Translations under genes and position numbers: made by a program | Notes under the pieces: generated by a model | Database searches by the model: none | What the model was told of the DNA's origin: nothing | Seen by the model: only the letters and a program-made list of their open reading frames with translations | Origin: an uncultured Microbulbifer sp. | GTDB taxonomy: Bacteria; Pseudomonadota; Gammaproteobacteria; Pseudomonadales; Cellvibrionaceae | Assembly: GCF_947498635.1 (NCBI RefSeq) | Contig: NZ_CANMKV010000008.1 | Span: 1-64,000 of the forward strand | Reading direction: 5' to 3' | DNA length: 64,000 bases | In this document: piece after piece, positions 8,542 to 17,816 of the stretch | How positions within the stretch are numbered: the stretch's first letter is position 1 | Layout of the letters: each line of letters starts with the position of its first letter

Positions 8542-9723
8542 ATGTTAGAACGTTTCCGCCGGCCAGAGATTCTGCTGTTGGTTCTTGCAGCTTCAATGCC
8601 GCTCTCCTTTTCCGTTTGGAATACCCTATTAAATAATTTTGTGGTAGCCAAGGCCTCATTTACCGGGGCGGATATTGGTCTGTTGCAGAGTGTGCGGGAA
8701 ATCCCCGGTTTCCTCGCCTTTACGGTGATATTTGTCTTGTTATTAATTCGTGAACAGCGATTGGCGCTTCTCTCATTAGTGGCGACTGGGGTGGGTGTAA
8801 TGCTGACTGGGTTCTTTCCGTCACTTACGGGGCTGTTACTTACTACGCTGTTAATGTCCATAGGCTTTCATTTCTATGAAACCCTGCAAACATCACTCGC
8901 TTTACAATGGTTCCCTAAAAAAAACTCCGCTATTTGGATGGGGCGTATGGCTGCAGCAGGGTCCTTTACTGCTTTATTGGCTTACGGGTTGGTTTGGGGG
9001 TTGATGAATTTGGCTAATCTGGACTATACCTGGGTTTATCTCATTGGTGGTGGCACTACGGTGGTCATTGCTCTTATAGCTTGGATTTTATTTCCCCAGT
9101 TTCCCCAACCCCATAGCCAGCGCAAGCAATTGGTACTGCGTAAGCGCTATTGGCTTTATTACGCATTGACAATGATGAGTGGTGCACGCCGACAAATTTT
9201 TATTGTCTTTGCCGGTTTTCTGATGGTAGAAAAGTTTGGCTATAGCGTGGGGGAAATTGCTGCGCTCTATACTGCTAACCACCTGCTCAATTTATACATA
9301 GCACCTAAGATTGGACAATTTATTGTGCGCTTTGGGGAGCGTCGCATTCTAACCTTGGAATATGTCGGTTTGGTTCTGGTTTTTACTGGTTATGCTCTGG
9401 TAGAAAGCGCGATGCTGGCGGCGGTGCTCTATATTATTGATCACCTGTTCTTCTCTATGGCAATTGCTATCAAAACCTATTTCCAGAAGATTGTCGATGA
9501 TCGAGATATTGCCTCATCCGCTGGGGTCAGCTTTACCATTAATCATATCGCAGCGGTAGTTATACCGGTTCTGTTCGGTCTGCTTTGGCTCACATCTCCA
9601 GCCATGGTGTTCTTTGCAGGATCTTTGATGGCTTTGGTCTCCCTTGGCTTGGCCCAATTAGTGCCGGAGCAACCTGGACCAGGCAATGAATCGCGCCTGG
9701 GGCAGGGGATGGCTGCAATTTAG
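8542..9723 (+). CDS. major facilitator superfamily transporter
   Basis: The protein has 393 residues from the ATG at 8542, chosen because an AGGAG sits 7 bases before it. An upstream in-frame GTG at 8497 would add 15 unlikely residues. It has about 12 hydrophobic segments arranged in two halves. The cytoplasmic loop between the halves (around residues 185-215) is basic (SQRKQLVLRKRYW). It resembles MFS carriers of unknown substrate with the conserved stretch FHFYETLQTSLALQWFPKK and a weak second-half motif. It probably exports or imports a small molecule across the inner membrane. No neighbour suggests the substrate. Confidence 0.8.
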   Translation: MLERFRRPEILLLVLAASMPLSFSVWNTLLNNFVVAKASFTGADIGLLQSVREIPGFLAFTVIFVLLLIREQRLALLSLVATGVGVMLTGFFPSLTGLLLTTLLMSIGFHFYETLQTSLALQWFPKKNSAIWMGRMAAAGSFTALLAYGLVWGLMNLANLDYTWVYLIGGGTTVVIALIAWILFPQFPQPHSQRKQLVLRKRYWLYYALTMMSGARRQIFIVFAGFLMVEKFGYSVGEIAALYTANHLLNLYIAPKIGQFIVRFGERRILTLEYVGLVLVFTGYALVESAMLAAVLYIIDHLFFSMAIAIKTYFQKIVDDRDIASSAGVSFTINHIAAVVIPVLFGLLWLTSPAMVFFAGSLMALVSLGLAQLVPEQPGPGNESRLGQGMAAI

Positions 9724-9776
9724 CCGCGCCCTAATAATTCTTGATCAGGACTTTTAATAATAAATAGGAATTCTAT

Positions 9777-10583
9777 ATGCGTGTAGCTCTCTTGATAATT
9801 ATATTTACTTTGCCGCTAAGTGCATTAGTGAATTCAGAGGCAATTTCTGTTGGTGAATATCATATTGAATATGAGGTCAAAGGTTCTGGTGAGGCCACTT
9901 TGTTTCTCGAAGCAGGTGGTTCGGCCGGGATGCAAGATTGGGACTCTATTTATGATGACTTGGTGAAGTATGCACGAGTAATACGTTATTCTCGTGTCGG
10001 CAATGGAAAATCAACGGCCATTAAGAAACATTTTAGCTCTGAGGATTATGCTCAAGGGGCCAAGGCTTTATTGGAGGTTTTGGGGGTTAAAGGGAAAGTT
10101 ACTTATATTGCGCATTCCTATGGTGCTCATGTAGCCCGAACTTTTGCCGCGCAATACCCTGAAAAAATCGCAGCTTTAATGCTGATAGAGCCGTCTTCTG
10201 AGCATGATGTGGATATTATGCGATCACTGAATTTGGAGTTGGCCGAAAAGCAGATTGCTCAGGTAAAACTGGATGATATGAAGAACGGTATGTCGAATCA
10301 GTATCTGGATTTTTGGTCTAAACGCCCGTTGTCTGACTACCCAAAAATTCCCGATATCCCCGTTACGGTAATTGCCTCAATTAAAAAGTATGACAATCCT
10401 CCTCTTCTTTTCTTTACTGATGAAGCCCGGGATATGTGGGGGGAGTTACATTCAAATTGGGCCAAAGCGTTTCCGCGAGGTAAAGCTGTTTTAACTGAGA
10501 AAAGCTATCACTATCCTCAAAATGATGAGCCCGAGATGATAGTGAAAGAGGTACTAGCGCTGATTTCCAGAGGTTACAAATAG
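9777..10583 (+). CDS. periplasmic alpha/beta hydrolase
   Basis: A 268-residue alpha/beta-fold hydrolase with a short signal peptide (MRVALLIIIFTLPLSALVNS). The oxyanion region is FLEAGGSAGMQDW, the nucleophile elbow is AHSYGAH with Ser114, and a candidate catalytic His245 lies in KSYHYPQ near the end. Substrate specificity cannot be read from the sequence. It starts 53 bases after the MFS gene on the same strand and could share its transcript. A terminator-like hairpin follows at 10697. Confidence 0.8.
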   Translation: MRVALLIIIFTLPLSALVNSEAISVGEYHIEYEVKGSGEATLFLEAGGSAGMQDWDSIYDDLVKYARVIRYSRVGNGKSTAIKKHFSSEDYAQGAKALLEVLGVKGKVTYIAHSYGAHVARTFAAQYPEKIAALMLIEPSSEHDVDIMRSLNLELAEKQIAQVKLDDMKNGMSNQYLDFWSKRPLSDYPKIPDIPVTVIASIKKYDNPPLLFFTDEARDMWGELHSNWAKAFPRGKAVLTEKSYHYPQNDEPEMIVKEVLALISRGYK

Positions 10584-10696
10584 CGGATAAGGACAAATAG
10601 GGAGCAAACAAGGACATTTCATGCTTCTGGTTTCGACAAATAGTCGCTTTGTAAAGATAGTCTACATTGACCATTTTTTCTAAATGCATATGATGG

Positions 10697-10723
10697 AAGC
10701 CCTAACAAACATAGGGTTTTTGT
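10697..10723 (+). terminator. intrinsic terminator or leader hairpin before the S41 gene
   Basis: Stem AAGCCCTA with TAGGGTTT (8 bp including one G-U pair), loop ACAAACA, followed by more T. It is shaped like an intrinsic terminator for the hydrolase gene. It lies immediately before the GTG start at 10725, so its 3' arm would also contain any ribosome-binding site of the S41 gene. Confidence 0.6.
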
Positions 10724-10724
10724 T

Positions 10725-12101
10725 GTGCTTAAAAAGATTGTATTGGCCTTTGCAATTTCTGCTTCCTCCATCAGCTCTGTATATGCAGATAATGTAGGTG
10801 AGGTATCAGAAAATTTATCGGATGCAGAAAAGTTATATGGTTTATCCCTCTATTGGAAAGAGGTTAGCTATAACTTCGCTTTCTTCGATCAGGTTCCTGA
10901 ACTTGATTTTAATGTAAAGTACCAGGAGTTTATCCCGCGGGTTTTGGCTACAGAAAATACGTATGAATATTATCGTGAACTAAAGCGGCTAAATGCATTT
11001 CTGCAGGATGGTCACACCAGCATTTATTACCCTAAGGGGCTCTCAGCCCAGTACTTGGATTGGCCAGCTGTTCACCTGGCTGAGGCTGGGCATCAAGCGA
11101 TAGTCACAGGGGTTGAGAAGGGGTTGGAGCTAGAAATCCCACCGGGCTCAATTATTGTTGCGGTAAATGGACAGGATTTACAGGCTTATTTAAAGGAGCG
11201 GGTAATCCCCTATATCGCCAGCTCGACCCAGCATATTCTTTGGGATACAGCGGTTCGGGATGCTCTAGATGGCAAGCCGGATACCATGGCGGAATTCACT
11301 ATTGAGACTCCGGATGGCAAGATGAAAGAGGTTCAGGTTAATCGGGATGCCCGTAGCAGGGAGATCGAATATACCTCTATTAAGCAGCCTGCTTCCAATG
11401 GAGAACTGCTCGAATTTAAGTGGTTAGGTGGCGATATCGCCTATGTGGCTTTAAATGGCTTCCATGATAAAGAGATCGTTAAGCATTTTCAGTCTCACTA
11501 TGGTGAGATCAGCAAATCCAAAGGCCTGATTATTGATCTGCGTTTTAATGGGGGCGGCAGTACTACTAATGCTGGAGAAATTATCTCCTACCTGGCCAAC
11601 CGGAACTTGCCAGGCTCTATTTGGAAATCGCCCAAGCATGTGGCTGCCTACAAGGCCTTGGGGGCAATTGCTGATCAATTCGAAGAATTTGAGGAGTATC
11701 GACCCTATGCAGAGGGTACTTCCTGGGAATTCAGCGAAGATTCTTCAGATGTACTTAAGGCCAAACTGGAAAGCAACCATATAGTACCCACTTATGTGCT
11801 TATTGGCCGAAATACGGCTTCCGCAGCTGAAGATTTTTTGGTGTATGCAGATTCTCTCGAGCACTTTACAACCGTTGGTGAGCCGACATATGGCAGCACC
11901 GGCCAGCCAATTTTTGTAGATCTCCCTGGGGGGGGGGCTTTCAGGGTGTGCACCAAGCGGGATACATACCCCGATGGGCTGGAGTTCGTCGGCTATGGTA
12001 TTAAGCCGGATATCTTGGTCGAAAGTACCCTGGCTACTGTGCGTTCTAATGAGGATGAGGTGCTCGACAGGGCGCTGAGAGAGCTTCAGGCCAAGCTTTG
12101 A
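10725..12101 (+). CDS. secreted S41-family serine peptidase
   Basis: A 458-residue secreted protein. The GTG start gives a good signal peptide (MLKKIVLAFAISASSISSVYA). A central region (about 120-160, IPPGSIIVAVNGQDL) resembles a degenerate PDZ-like module. The catalytic S41 domain carries LIIDLRFNGGGS (about 267-280) and the nucleophile in NTASAAEDF, with Ser366. The pattern matches tail-specific/tricorn-like peptidases that use a Ser with Glu or Lys helpers. It is probably involved in envelope or extracellular protein turnover. A hairpin abuts the start, and no clear Shine-Dalgarno lies outside it. Confidence 0.82.
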   Translation: MLKKIVLAFAISASSISSVYADNVGEVSENLSDAEKLYGLSLYWKEVSYNFAFFDQVPELDFNVKYQEFIPRVLATENTYEYYRELKRLNAFLQDGHTSIYYPKGLSAQYLDWPAVHLAEAGHQAIVTGVEKGLELEIPPGSIIVAVNGQDLQAYLKERVIPYIASSTQHILWDTAVRDALDGKPDTMAEFTIETPDGKMKEVQVNRDARSREIEYTSIKQPASNGELLEFKWLGGDIAYVALNGFHDKEIVKHFQSHYGEISKSKGLIIDLRFNGGGSTTNAGEIISYLANRNLPGSIWKSPKHVAAYKALGAIADQFEEFEEYRPYAEGTSWEFSEDSSDVLKAKLESNHIVPTYVLIGRNTASAAEDFLVYADSLEHFTTVGEPTYGSTGQPIFVDLPGGGAFRVCTKRDTYPDGLEFVGYGIKPDILVESTLATVRSNEDEVLDRALRELQAKL

Positions 12102-12554
12102 CTCACCTCCGGTATGAGCTGGCTGGTGGCTATTGATACGGTTAGCCGGCTGAGTTCTTTCTATGTTTATGGGGAGTTACTTTGCTGTTATTGGGGATTG
12201 GGGTTCTTGAGTTGAGTGCTCAGATTTAGTGTGCTTCAGAGGTTGTGCATGCACTCGTAGCAGGAGTTTTGTACAGAAATTGCCAGCTATTTGGTTATTT
12301 CCCGTTTCGGTACGATACCTGAGATCATAACCGGTACTATTGTCTTGAAAGTTATCTTTATAATCGACGAGTTTTTGCATTAAGGTGCTTACAACAGGCT
12401 TTGTTTGCCTGTTGGCTCGCTTCGCTGTTTAATGCGGGCTTTGGTTTTCGGCGGCTAGAGGAAAGCGCTTGTCATCGTGTATAAGCCAATAAAGTGGTAC
12501 GTTAGGGTATCTCTGAAAATTAAGTAACTATAAAAGTAGCTAGGAGTTGTACTT
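12102..12554. other. 453-base intergenic region before sapC
   Basis: There is no convincing gene. The minus-strand frame at 12177-12380 has no family features. Base composition changes here from AT-rich accessory to GC-richer core DNA, so it marks the edge of the accessory region. A TAGGAGT ribosome-binding site precedes the sapC ATG at 12555. Confidence 0.5.
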
Positions 12555-13262
12555 ATGGCACAGATCAAAGCTTTGGATAAAAAGGCACATGCCAACCTGA
12601 AACTCACCCAGGACATCACCTTTGACCATGTAAGCGGCAACCACATTTTGCCGTTGGTGGTTCAGGAGATTGTACAGGCGGCCCAGAGCTATCCGATCCT
12701 GTTCGTCAAAGACCAGAACACCGATCAATTCAAAGTGGTTGCCCTCACAGGCCTGCGTCCCGGCGAAAACCTGTTCTCGGGTGCTGAGGGCTGGAACGGC
12801 AGCTACGTACCTCTGCAGGTTCGTACCTACCCATTCGTACTGGTTAAGAACCCGGAAAATACTGATCAAGCGGTACTTTGCGTCGATGAAGATTCCAAGA
12901 TGCTGAGTGAATCTGAAGGTGAGGCGCTGTTCGATGGAGAGGGTGAGCAGACCGATTACCTGAAAAATCGTGCTCAGGCTGTAGTGGAAACCGCCCAACG
13001 CGTGTCTGTTACCGAGCAGTTTATCGAGTTCCTGGTTTCTAAGGATCTGTTGGTTCAGAAGAAGCTGACGCTTCGCGTAAACGAAGATGACAAGCCCTAC
13101 GACCTGACCGGTTTCTTTGTGATTGACGAAGAAAAGCTCAACAACCTGCCCGATGAAGACTTCCTGGAGCTGCGTAAACGCGGAGCCCTGCCGGCTATCT
13201 ACGCCTCTATGATGTCTTCTATGCAGGTTCAAAATCTGATCCGTAGAAAGCGCCTGAACTGA
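12555..13262 (+). CDS. SapC family protein
   Basis: A 235-residue soluble protein matching the SapC-like family: an N-terminal VSGNHILPLVVQE block, then YPILFVKDQNTDQFKVVALTG, WNGSYVPLQVRTYPF and a C-terminal LRKRGALPAIYASMMSSMQVQNL block. In many marine bacteria such genes sit beside TonB receptors and tryptophan halogenases. Here it stands alone. The biochemical role is not established, and the name comes from Campylobacter S-layer work that may not apply. The start is well supported by TAGGAGT spaced 8 bases before ATG. Confidence 0.85.
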   Translation: MAQIKALDKKAHANLKLTQDITFDHVSGNHILPLVVQEIVQAAQSYPILFVKDQNTDQFKVVALTGLRPGENLFSGAEGWNGSYVPLQVRTYPFVLVKNPENTDQAVLCVDEDSKMLSESEGEALFDGEGEQTDYLKNRAQAVVETAQRVSVTEQFIEFLVSKDLLVQKKLTLRVNEDDKPYDLTGFFVIDEEKLNNLPDEDFLELRKRGALPAIYASMMSSMQVQNLIRRKRLN

Positions 13263-13271
13263 TCTTGTAGT

Positions 13272-13295
13272 GCCCGGTAACTGCGGTTGCCGGGC
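13272..13295 (+). terminator. hairpin downstream of sapC
   Basis: GCCCGGTAAC pairs with GTTGCCGGGC over 10 bp with one wobble, loop TGCG, starting 10 bases after the sapC stop. A T-rich segment follows about 17 bases later, so the terminator role is likely but the U-run is not adjacent. Confidence 0.6.
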
Positions 13296-13412
13296 CATCC
13301 GCCCACACTCTTTTTCGCGATGTAGTTATCAGCAGTCATTGTTCCGCCTTGATCCCACCTTATACTCGTACCACTATTAGCTCCTCTGACGTTTTAGTTC
13401 GCGAATAATAAG

Positions 13413-14495
13413 ATGAAATACCTAGCGCAGCGTTCTCTCCGTTACTGGTTTGCCTGGTTGTTACTGTTTTACGGGGTTTGGCTGTTCATTGTCTTACAGG
13501 GTAATAACTTGGCCCTGGCACTGGAACATTGGTCCATGGCGCTGGCTATGGCCATCGGCAGTTACGCTGCGGGCTCCACCCCGATGGGGGGCGGTACCGT
13601 TGGATTTCCCGTATTGGTCCTCCTGTTTGATATGCCGGCCAGTCTCGGCCGTGATTTTAGTTTTGCGGTGCAGTCCATCGGCATGGTCAGTGCCAGCTTG
13701 TTTATCCTTGGTCGCCGGCAAGCCCTGGCTTGGTCGATGTTGCGGGGCGCATTACTGGGCTCTCTACTGGCTATCCCTGCGGGCATATTGTTATTCGCGC
13801 CGCTGATTGCAGAACTCTGGGTGAAATTGTCCTTCGCGGTACTCTGGGGCAGCTTTGGTATTTTTCATTTGTACCGGCTTACAGAGATCACCGATTGTGC
13901 GCACAAAGGCGATCCCCAGTGCCCGACAGATTTTCGTGTGGGGCTGTTACTCGGCGCCTTTGCCGGGTTTTGTGTGGTTTCTGTCACTGGGGTTGGTGTG
14001 GATATGCTGGTATATGCAGCGCTGGTCCTGTTGAGCCGTGTGGACTTAAAGGTAGCCATTCCCACCTCGGTGGTGATTATGGCCTTTTGCTCGGTACTCG
14101 GTGTGCTCGTGAAGTCACTGGCTGGGGACTGGCAGCCGGGGGTCTTCGGCAACTGGTTGGCGGCAGCACCGGTGGTGGCCCTGGGCGCACCGCTGGGCGT
14201 TTTTGTGGTGAGTCTGCTGGGCCGCAAGCCCACACTGCTGATCGTGGCTCTTTTGTGCGTTGTACAGCTTGTGTGGACTTGTGTGTCAGAGCGGCAGGCG
14301 CTGGGCGGTATAGGTGGCCCCCTGGTGCTATCTGCGCTGGTGCTGTGTTTATTAGGGTTTGAGTGGTTGCGTGCGTTGGGTTTGCGCCGTGAGCGCCGTC
14401 GAGGAGAGCATCTGCAGCAGACGGACGTGCTGCGATCAAACCGGGACGGTAAAGCGGTTGCAGGAGACATGGTGATGGCGCAGGGCGTCGAATAG
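13413..14495 (+). CDS. TauE/SafE family sulfite exporter-like permease
   Basis: A 360-residue integral membrane protein with about eight hydrophobic segments in two repeats. The first repeat has AMAIGSYAAGSTPMGGGTVGFPVLVL and the second FAGFCVVSVTGVGVDMLVYAALVLL, which is the paired glycine-rich signature of TauE/SafE (DUF81) permeases. Family members export sulfite, sulfoacetate or related anions. The actual substrate here is unknown. The polar tail (from about residue 328) is basic and cytoplasmic. It is a single gene. The convergent tRNA genes lie downstream. Confidence 0.85.
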   Translation: MKYLAQRSLRYWFAWLLLFYGVWLFIVLQGNNLALALEHWSMALAMAIGSYAAGSTPMGGGTVGFPVLVLLFDMPASLGRDFSFAVQSIGMVSASLFILGRRQALAWSMLRGALLGSLLAIPAGILLFAPLIAELWVKLSFAVLWGSFGIFHLYRLTEITDCAHKGDPQCPTDFRVGLLLGAFAGFCVVSVTGVGVDMLVYAALVLLSRVDLKVAIPTSVVIMAFCSVLGVLVKSLAGDWQPGVFGNWLAAAPVVALGAPLGVFVVSLLGRKPTLLIVALLCVVQLVWTCVSERQALGGIGGPLVLSALVLCLLGFEWLRALGLRRERRRGEHLQQTDVLRSNRDGKAVAGDMVMAQGVE

Positions 14496-14611
14496 GTGCG
14501 CTGGATAGCTGGCGTTGTGCGATAGAGCGCTGCGCTTGCTTGTGGGCGAATAAACAAGATAATTTTTTGAGTGCTGCCCTGAATCGGGCCTGCGGGATAA
14601 ATTCTGGAAAA

Positions 14612-14686
14612 TGGCTGGGGCGGAAGGATTCGAACCTTCGCATGACGGGATCAAAACCCGCTGCCTTACCGCTTGGCTACGCCCCA
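14612..14686 (-). tRNA. tRNA-Gln (anticodon TTG), copy 1
   Basis: 75 bases including encoded CCA. The anticodon loop reads TTTTGAT between GCGGG and CCCGT, giving TTG for glutamine. Acceptor TGGGGCG pairs with CGCCCCA, with a standard T arm (GGTTCGAATCC). It lies 39 bases downstream of tRNA-Met on the same strand and is probably cotranscribed. It is identical to the copy at 19934-20008. Confidence 0.95.
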
Positions 14687-14725
14687 TTTTCAAGATTCAC
14701 AAAGAATAGTCTCTGTGATCAGAAA

Positions 14726-14802
<77 letters not shown>

Positions 14803-14838
14803 ATTTCTTTTGTTGCCTCGGCCTTACCGAGGGCGCGC

Positions 14839-14867
14839 ATTATTAATCGATGGGCCGGGTGTGTCAA
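14839..14867 (-). promoter_or_regulatory. sigma-70 promoter of the tRNA-Met/tRNA-Gln operon
   Basis: On the minus strand a perfect TTGACA (14862-14867) is followed, 16-17 bases later, by TAATAAT and then a GC-rich discriminator GCGCGCCC, about 35 bases before the tRNA-Met 5' end. A consensus -35 with a GC-rich discriminator is typical of stable-RNA promoters under stringent control. Confidence 0.7.
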
Positions 14868-14890
14868 CACCTTTTCTGTATTCTTTTCAG

Positions 14891-15847
14891 TTAGTTAGCG
14901 ATTTTTTCATCTGGACCCAGGGCGTGCTTGGAGCGGCGCCCGGAGCGAATAGCGGCAAGAGCTGAACCCAGGACTACGGCGCCCGCGCCGGCCCAGCTGA
15001 TCCAGTTGAGTGGCTCTGCGGCAATATAGTCTGGCCAGATGTTGCTGATCAAGGCACCGAACAGCAGGGTGATCACTGGCACCAGTGACAGTGTGGCGCT
15101 GACACTGGATGCCTCCCAATGCGCAAGGGCTTTGCTGAAGGCGCCATAGGCGATAAGGGTGTTGGCGGTAAGAAACGCCAGTAGAGCCCACTCCAGCCAG
15201 CCCAGGTGGGCAACGTCCAGTGGATCGGCCATGGGCAGGAAGCACAGTGTGCCGGCGATATAAATCAATACCAGCAGGTCCTGAGGCGTGGCGCGGGCGA
15301 GAATTTTTTTCTGAAAGAAACCGTAGACCGCCCAGGAAACGGCGGCTATGAGGATAAAGCCGAGCCCAAGCAGGTAGTCGCTGTCCACGCCGCTAACCAG
15401 TTCATCCAGGCGCTGGTTAAAAAACAACAGCAGGCCGATCACCACGAGCGCTACACCGCTCCACTGGCGTGGCGAAAAGCGCTCTCCCAACCACAGCACG
15501 CTCGAGGTTAACAACAGTAAAGGAGCCAGTTGGATAACAATCTGTGCGGCGCCAGGGGTTATGTAGTTGAGACCGCTGGCGTAGGTGAGATAGTTAAGTA
15601 GCAGCCCGGCCACAGCGAGCAGAGTGAACAGTAGCAATCCGCGACTGAACAGCGCTCTGAGCTTTAGCTGTCGAGCCTGGCCGTAGTAGAGCCCCGCAAG
15701 CAGTGCTGCGCCAGCAAAGCGATACCAAGTGGCGGTTTCCGGGCTGATATGCTTCAGAAGCCCTTTGAGGGCAATGGGCAGGGCTGCCCACATAAAGACT
15801 GTTATCAGTGCCAGAGGCAGTCCGATCTTCCAGTTTGATTGCGCCAT
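14891..15847 (-). CDS. DMT-superfamily EamA transporter
   Basis: A 318-residue membrane protein with ten hydrophobic segments in two EamA repeats (about residues 8-140 and 155-290). The first half has FMWAALPIALKGLL...SPETATWYRFAGAALL and GLNYITPGAAQIVIQLAPLLLL. The second half has AVYGFFQKKIL and SSVSATLSLVPVITLLFGALI. Family members export amino acids or other metabolites. No specific substrate can be given. It ends 89 bases before tRNA-Met on the same strand, so read-through could reach the tRNA promoter region. Confidence 0.85.
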   Translation of the reverse strand: MAQSNWKIGLPLALITVFMWAALPIALKGLLKHISPETATWYRFAGAALLAGLYYGQARQLKLRALFSRGLLLFTLLAVAGLLLNYLTYASGLNYITPGAAQIVIQLAPLLLLTSSVLWLGERFSPRQWSGVALVVIGLLLFFNQRLDELVSGVDSDYLLGLGFILIAAVSWAVYGFFQKKILARATPQDLLVLIYIAGTLCFLPMADPLDVAHLGWLEWALLAFLTANTLIAYGAFSKALAHWEASSVSATLSLVPVITLLFGALISNIWPDYIAAEPLNWISWAGAGAVVLGSALAAIRSGRRSKHALGPDEKIAN

Positions 15848-15866
15848 AAGTTTTGCGTCGCAGGGA

Positions 15867-15891
15867 GCACCTCCCCGGGGTGGGGAGGTGC
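15867..15891 (-). terminator. perfect 10-bp hairpin after ychF
   Basis: GCACCTCCCC and GGGGAGGTGC form a perfect stem around a 5-base loop. It lies 26 bases beyond the ychF stop in the direction of that transcript and just before the EamA start. It lacks a following U-run, so it may be a terminator that needs a factor, or an RNA stabiliser. Confidence 0.55.
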
Positions 15892-15917
15892 AATGTCGGG
15901 GAGGGGGCTTAGAGGTC

Positions 15918-17009
15918 TTAGACGTTGAAGCGGAAGTGAATTACATCGCCATCGGCGACAATGTAGTCCTTGCCTTCCAGGCGCCATTTTCCGGCCTCTT
16001 TGGCCCCGGCTTCACCATTGTTGCTGACGAAATCGTTGTAGCTAACCACTTCGGCGCGAATAAAGCCTTTTTCAAAGTCGGTGTGGATTTTACCGGCTGC
16101 ATTCGGGGCGGTTGCACCCAGAGGAATCGTCCAGGCGCGCACCTCTTTGACTCCGGCGGTGAAGTAGGTGTGCAGGCCCAGCAACTGATAGCCGGCACGG
16201 ATTACCCGGTTCAGGCCCGGCTCTTCCATGCCCAATTCTTCCAGAAATTCCTGTTTTTCGTCGTCATCCAGCTCTGCGATCTCGGCTTCGAGCTTGTTAC
16301 AGATGGGCACCAGTACCGCGTTTTCTTCGGCGGCGATAGCGGCGACGGCATCCAGGTGCGGGTTGTTCTCAAAGCCGTCTTCATCCACGTTGGCGATGTA
16401 CATGGTGGGCTTGATAGTAAGCAGGCTCAGTTCACGCAGATCCGCAAGCTCATCTTCTGAAAGGTCGAGGGAGCGCAGCGGCTTGGCTTCGTCGAGATGC
16501 GGCTGAATTTTCTCCAAGAGCGCCTTCATCTTGATGGCGTGTTTATCCTGCCCCTTGGCGGCGCGGGTAAAGCGCTGTAGGGCCTTTTCCACGGTGTCCA
16601 GGTCGGCCAGGGCCAGCTCGGTGTTGATCACCTCGATATCGGCCACTGGGTGAACCTGGTTGGCGACATGGATAACGTTGTCGTCTTCGAAGCAGCGCAC
16701 TACGTGAGCGATGGCATCAGTTTCGCGGATATTGGCGAGAAATTTGTTGCCCAGGCCCTCACCCTTGGAGGCGCCCGCAACCAGCCCTGCGATATCGGTG
16801 AATTCCATGGTGGTTGGAATCACTTTTTGAGGCTGAACGATCTCCGTCAGCTTGTCGAGGCGGGGGTCCGGCACTGGCACTACGCCGGCATTGGGTTCGA
16901 TGGTGCAGAAGGGGAAGTTCTCTGCGTCGATTCCCGCCTTGGTCAGCGCGTTGAAAAGGGTGGATTTGCCCACGTTAGGCAGGCCGACAATACCGCAAGT
17001 AAAACCCAT
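15918..17009 (-). CDS. ychF: redox-regulated ribosome-binding ATPase YchF
   Basis: A 363-residue Obg-family protein, the normal length. The P-loop is GLPNVGKST (residues 9-17), G3 is [17 protein letters not shown], and the specificity loop reads NVDEDG rather than NKxD, which is why YchF prefers ATP. A coiled region and a C-terminal TGS domain (ending [18 protein letters not shown]) complete it. It binds ribosomes and takes part in stress and translation-fidelity control. It lies downstream of pth with a 205-base gap, in the order rplY-pth-ychF usual for gammaproteobacteria. Confidence 0.97.
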   Translation of the reverse strand: MGFTCGIVGLPNVGKSTLFNALTKAGIDAENFPFCTIEPNAGVVPVPDPRLDKLTEIVQPQKVIPTTMEFTDIAGLVAGASKGEGLGNKFLANIRETDAIAHVVRCFEDDNVIHVANQVHPVADIEVINTELALADLDTVEKALQRFTRAAKGQDKHAIKMKALLEKIQPHLDEAKPLRSLDLSEDELADLRELSLLTIKPTMYIANVDEDGFENNPHLDAVAAIAAEENAVLVPICNKLEAEIAELDDDEKQEFLEELGMEEPGLNRVIRAGYQLLGLHTYFTAGVKEVRAWTIPLGATAPNAAGKIHTDFEKGFIRAEVVSYNDFVSNNGEAGAKEAGKWRLEGKDYIVADGDVIHFRFNV

Positions 17010-17214
17010 GGTGATAATTTTCCGTTTGCCTGAGGCGCGAAGAGCGCGCTCTGCTAATTGCGTTTGAAGTCCGGTAGCGATTGCGCTGGCGGGAGTCTGG
17101 GCGGGCCGGATAGCGCGGCCACCGAATAATCCGGGCCAGCCGAAAAAATACCGGCAATTTGGCGCAGCACACTATCAGTATTTCCGGGCCAAAAGGCAAG
17201 CCGGCCGGGGGGAT

Positions 17215-17811
17215 CTACTTGTTGGTGTGCAGCGTTTTCATGGCTGAGCTCCAGTCGCCGCCGGCGGCGCTGGGCAGTACGTCGATCGCGAGATCGATCG
17301 CGTCAGCCAGTGTTTCCTGTTCCGCTCTGGGAGCCCGCTGTAGAACAAAGCGGGAGACTTCACTGGCGCTGCCGGGGTGGCCAATGCCAAGTCGCAGGCG
17401 CATAAAGTCGCGGTTGTTGCCCAGGGCAGCAATGATGTCCCGCAGGCCGTTGTGCCCGCCGTGTCCGCCGCCAGCTTTCAGGCGCGCGATACCCGGGGCC
17501 AGGTCCAGCTCATCGTGAGCGACCAGGATAGCTTGCGGTGGGATCTTGAAGAAGTTCGCCAGTGGGCCGACAGATTGGCCACTGCGATTCATATAAGTGG
17601 TGGGGATCAGCAGCCGTATATCCTGGCTGCCGATCCGCACACGGCCAGTAAGGCCGTGATATTTGCTGTCTAGGCTGAGCTGGGTGCCGTGTTGGCGGGC
17701 CAGCTCGACAACAAAGTCGGCACCGGCGTTGTGCCGCGTCCGGTCGTACTCCGGCCCGGGGTTTCCCAGGCCGACGATCAACTGAATCGGGGTATCCGGT
17801 GCCGCAGCCAA
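17215..17811 (-). CDS. pth: peptidyl-tRNA hydrolase
   Basis: A 198-residue enzyme that cleaves peptidyl-tRNA to recycle tRNAs dropped by ribosomes. The conserved [19 protein letters not shown] segment places the substrate Asn near residue 17 and the catalytic His at 27. YMNRSGQSV and HDELDLAPG (with the catalytic Asp) are also intact, as is the [10 protein letters not shown] motif. It starts only 5 bases after the rplY stop, so the two are cotranslated. Length and motifs are fully normal. Confidence 0.97.
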   Translation of the reverse strand: MAAAPDTPIQLIVGLGNPGPEYDRTRHNAGADFVVELARQHGTQLSLDSKYHGLTGRVRIGSQDIRLLIPTTYMNRSGQSVGPLANFFKIPPQAILVAHDELDLAPGIARLKAGGGHGGHNGLRDIIAALGNNRDFMRLRLGIGHPGSASEVSRFVLQRAPRAEQETLADAIDLAIDVLPSAAGGDWSSAMKTLHTNK

Positions 17812-17816
17812 GGCGA

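Noticed and set aside
12540-13298. 252-residue minus-strand frame opposite sapC
   Set aside because: Antisense of a well supported gene; no domain, and it runs through the sapC terminator.
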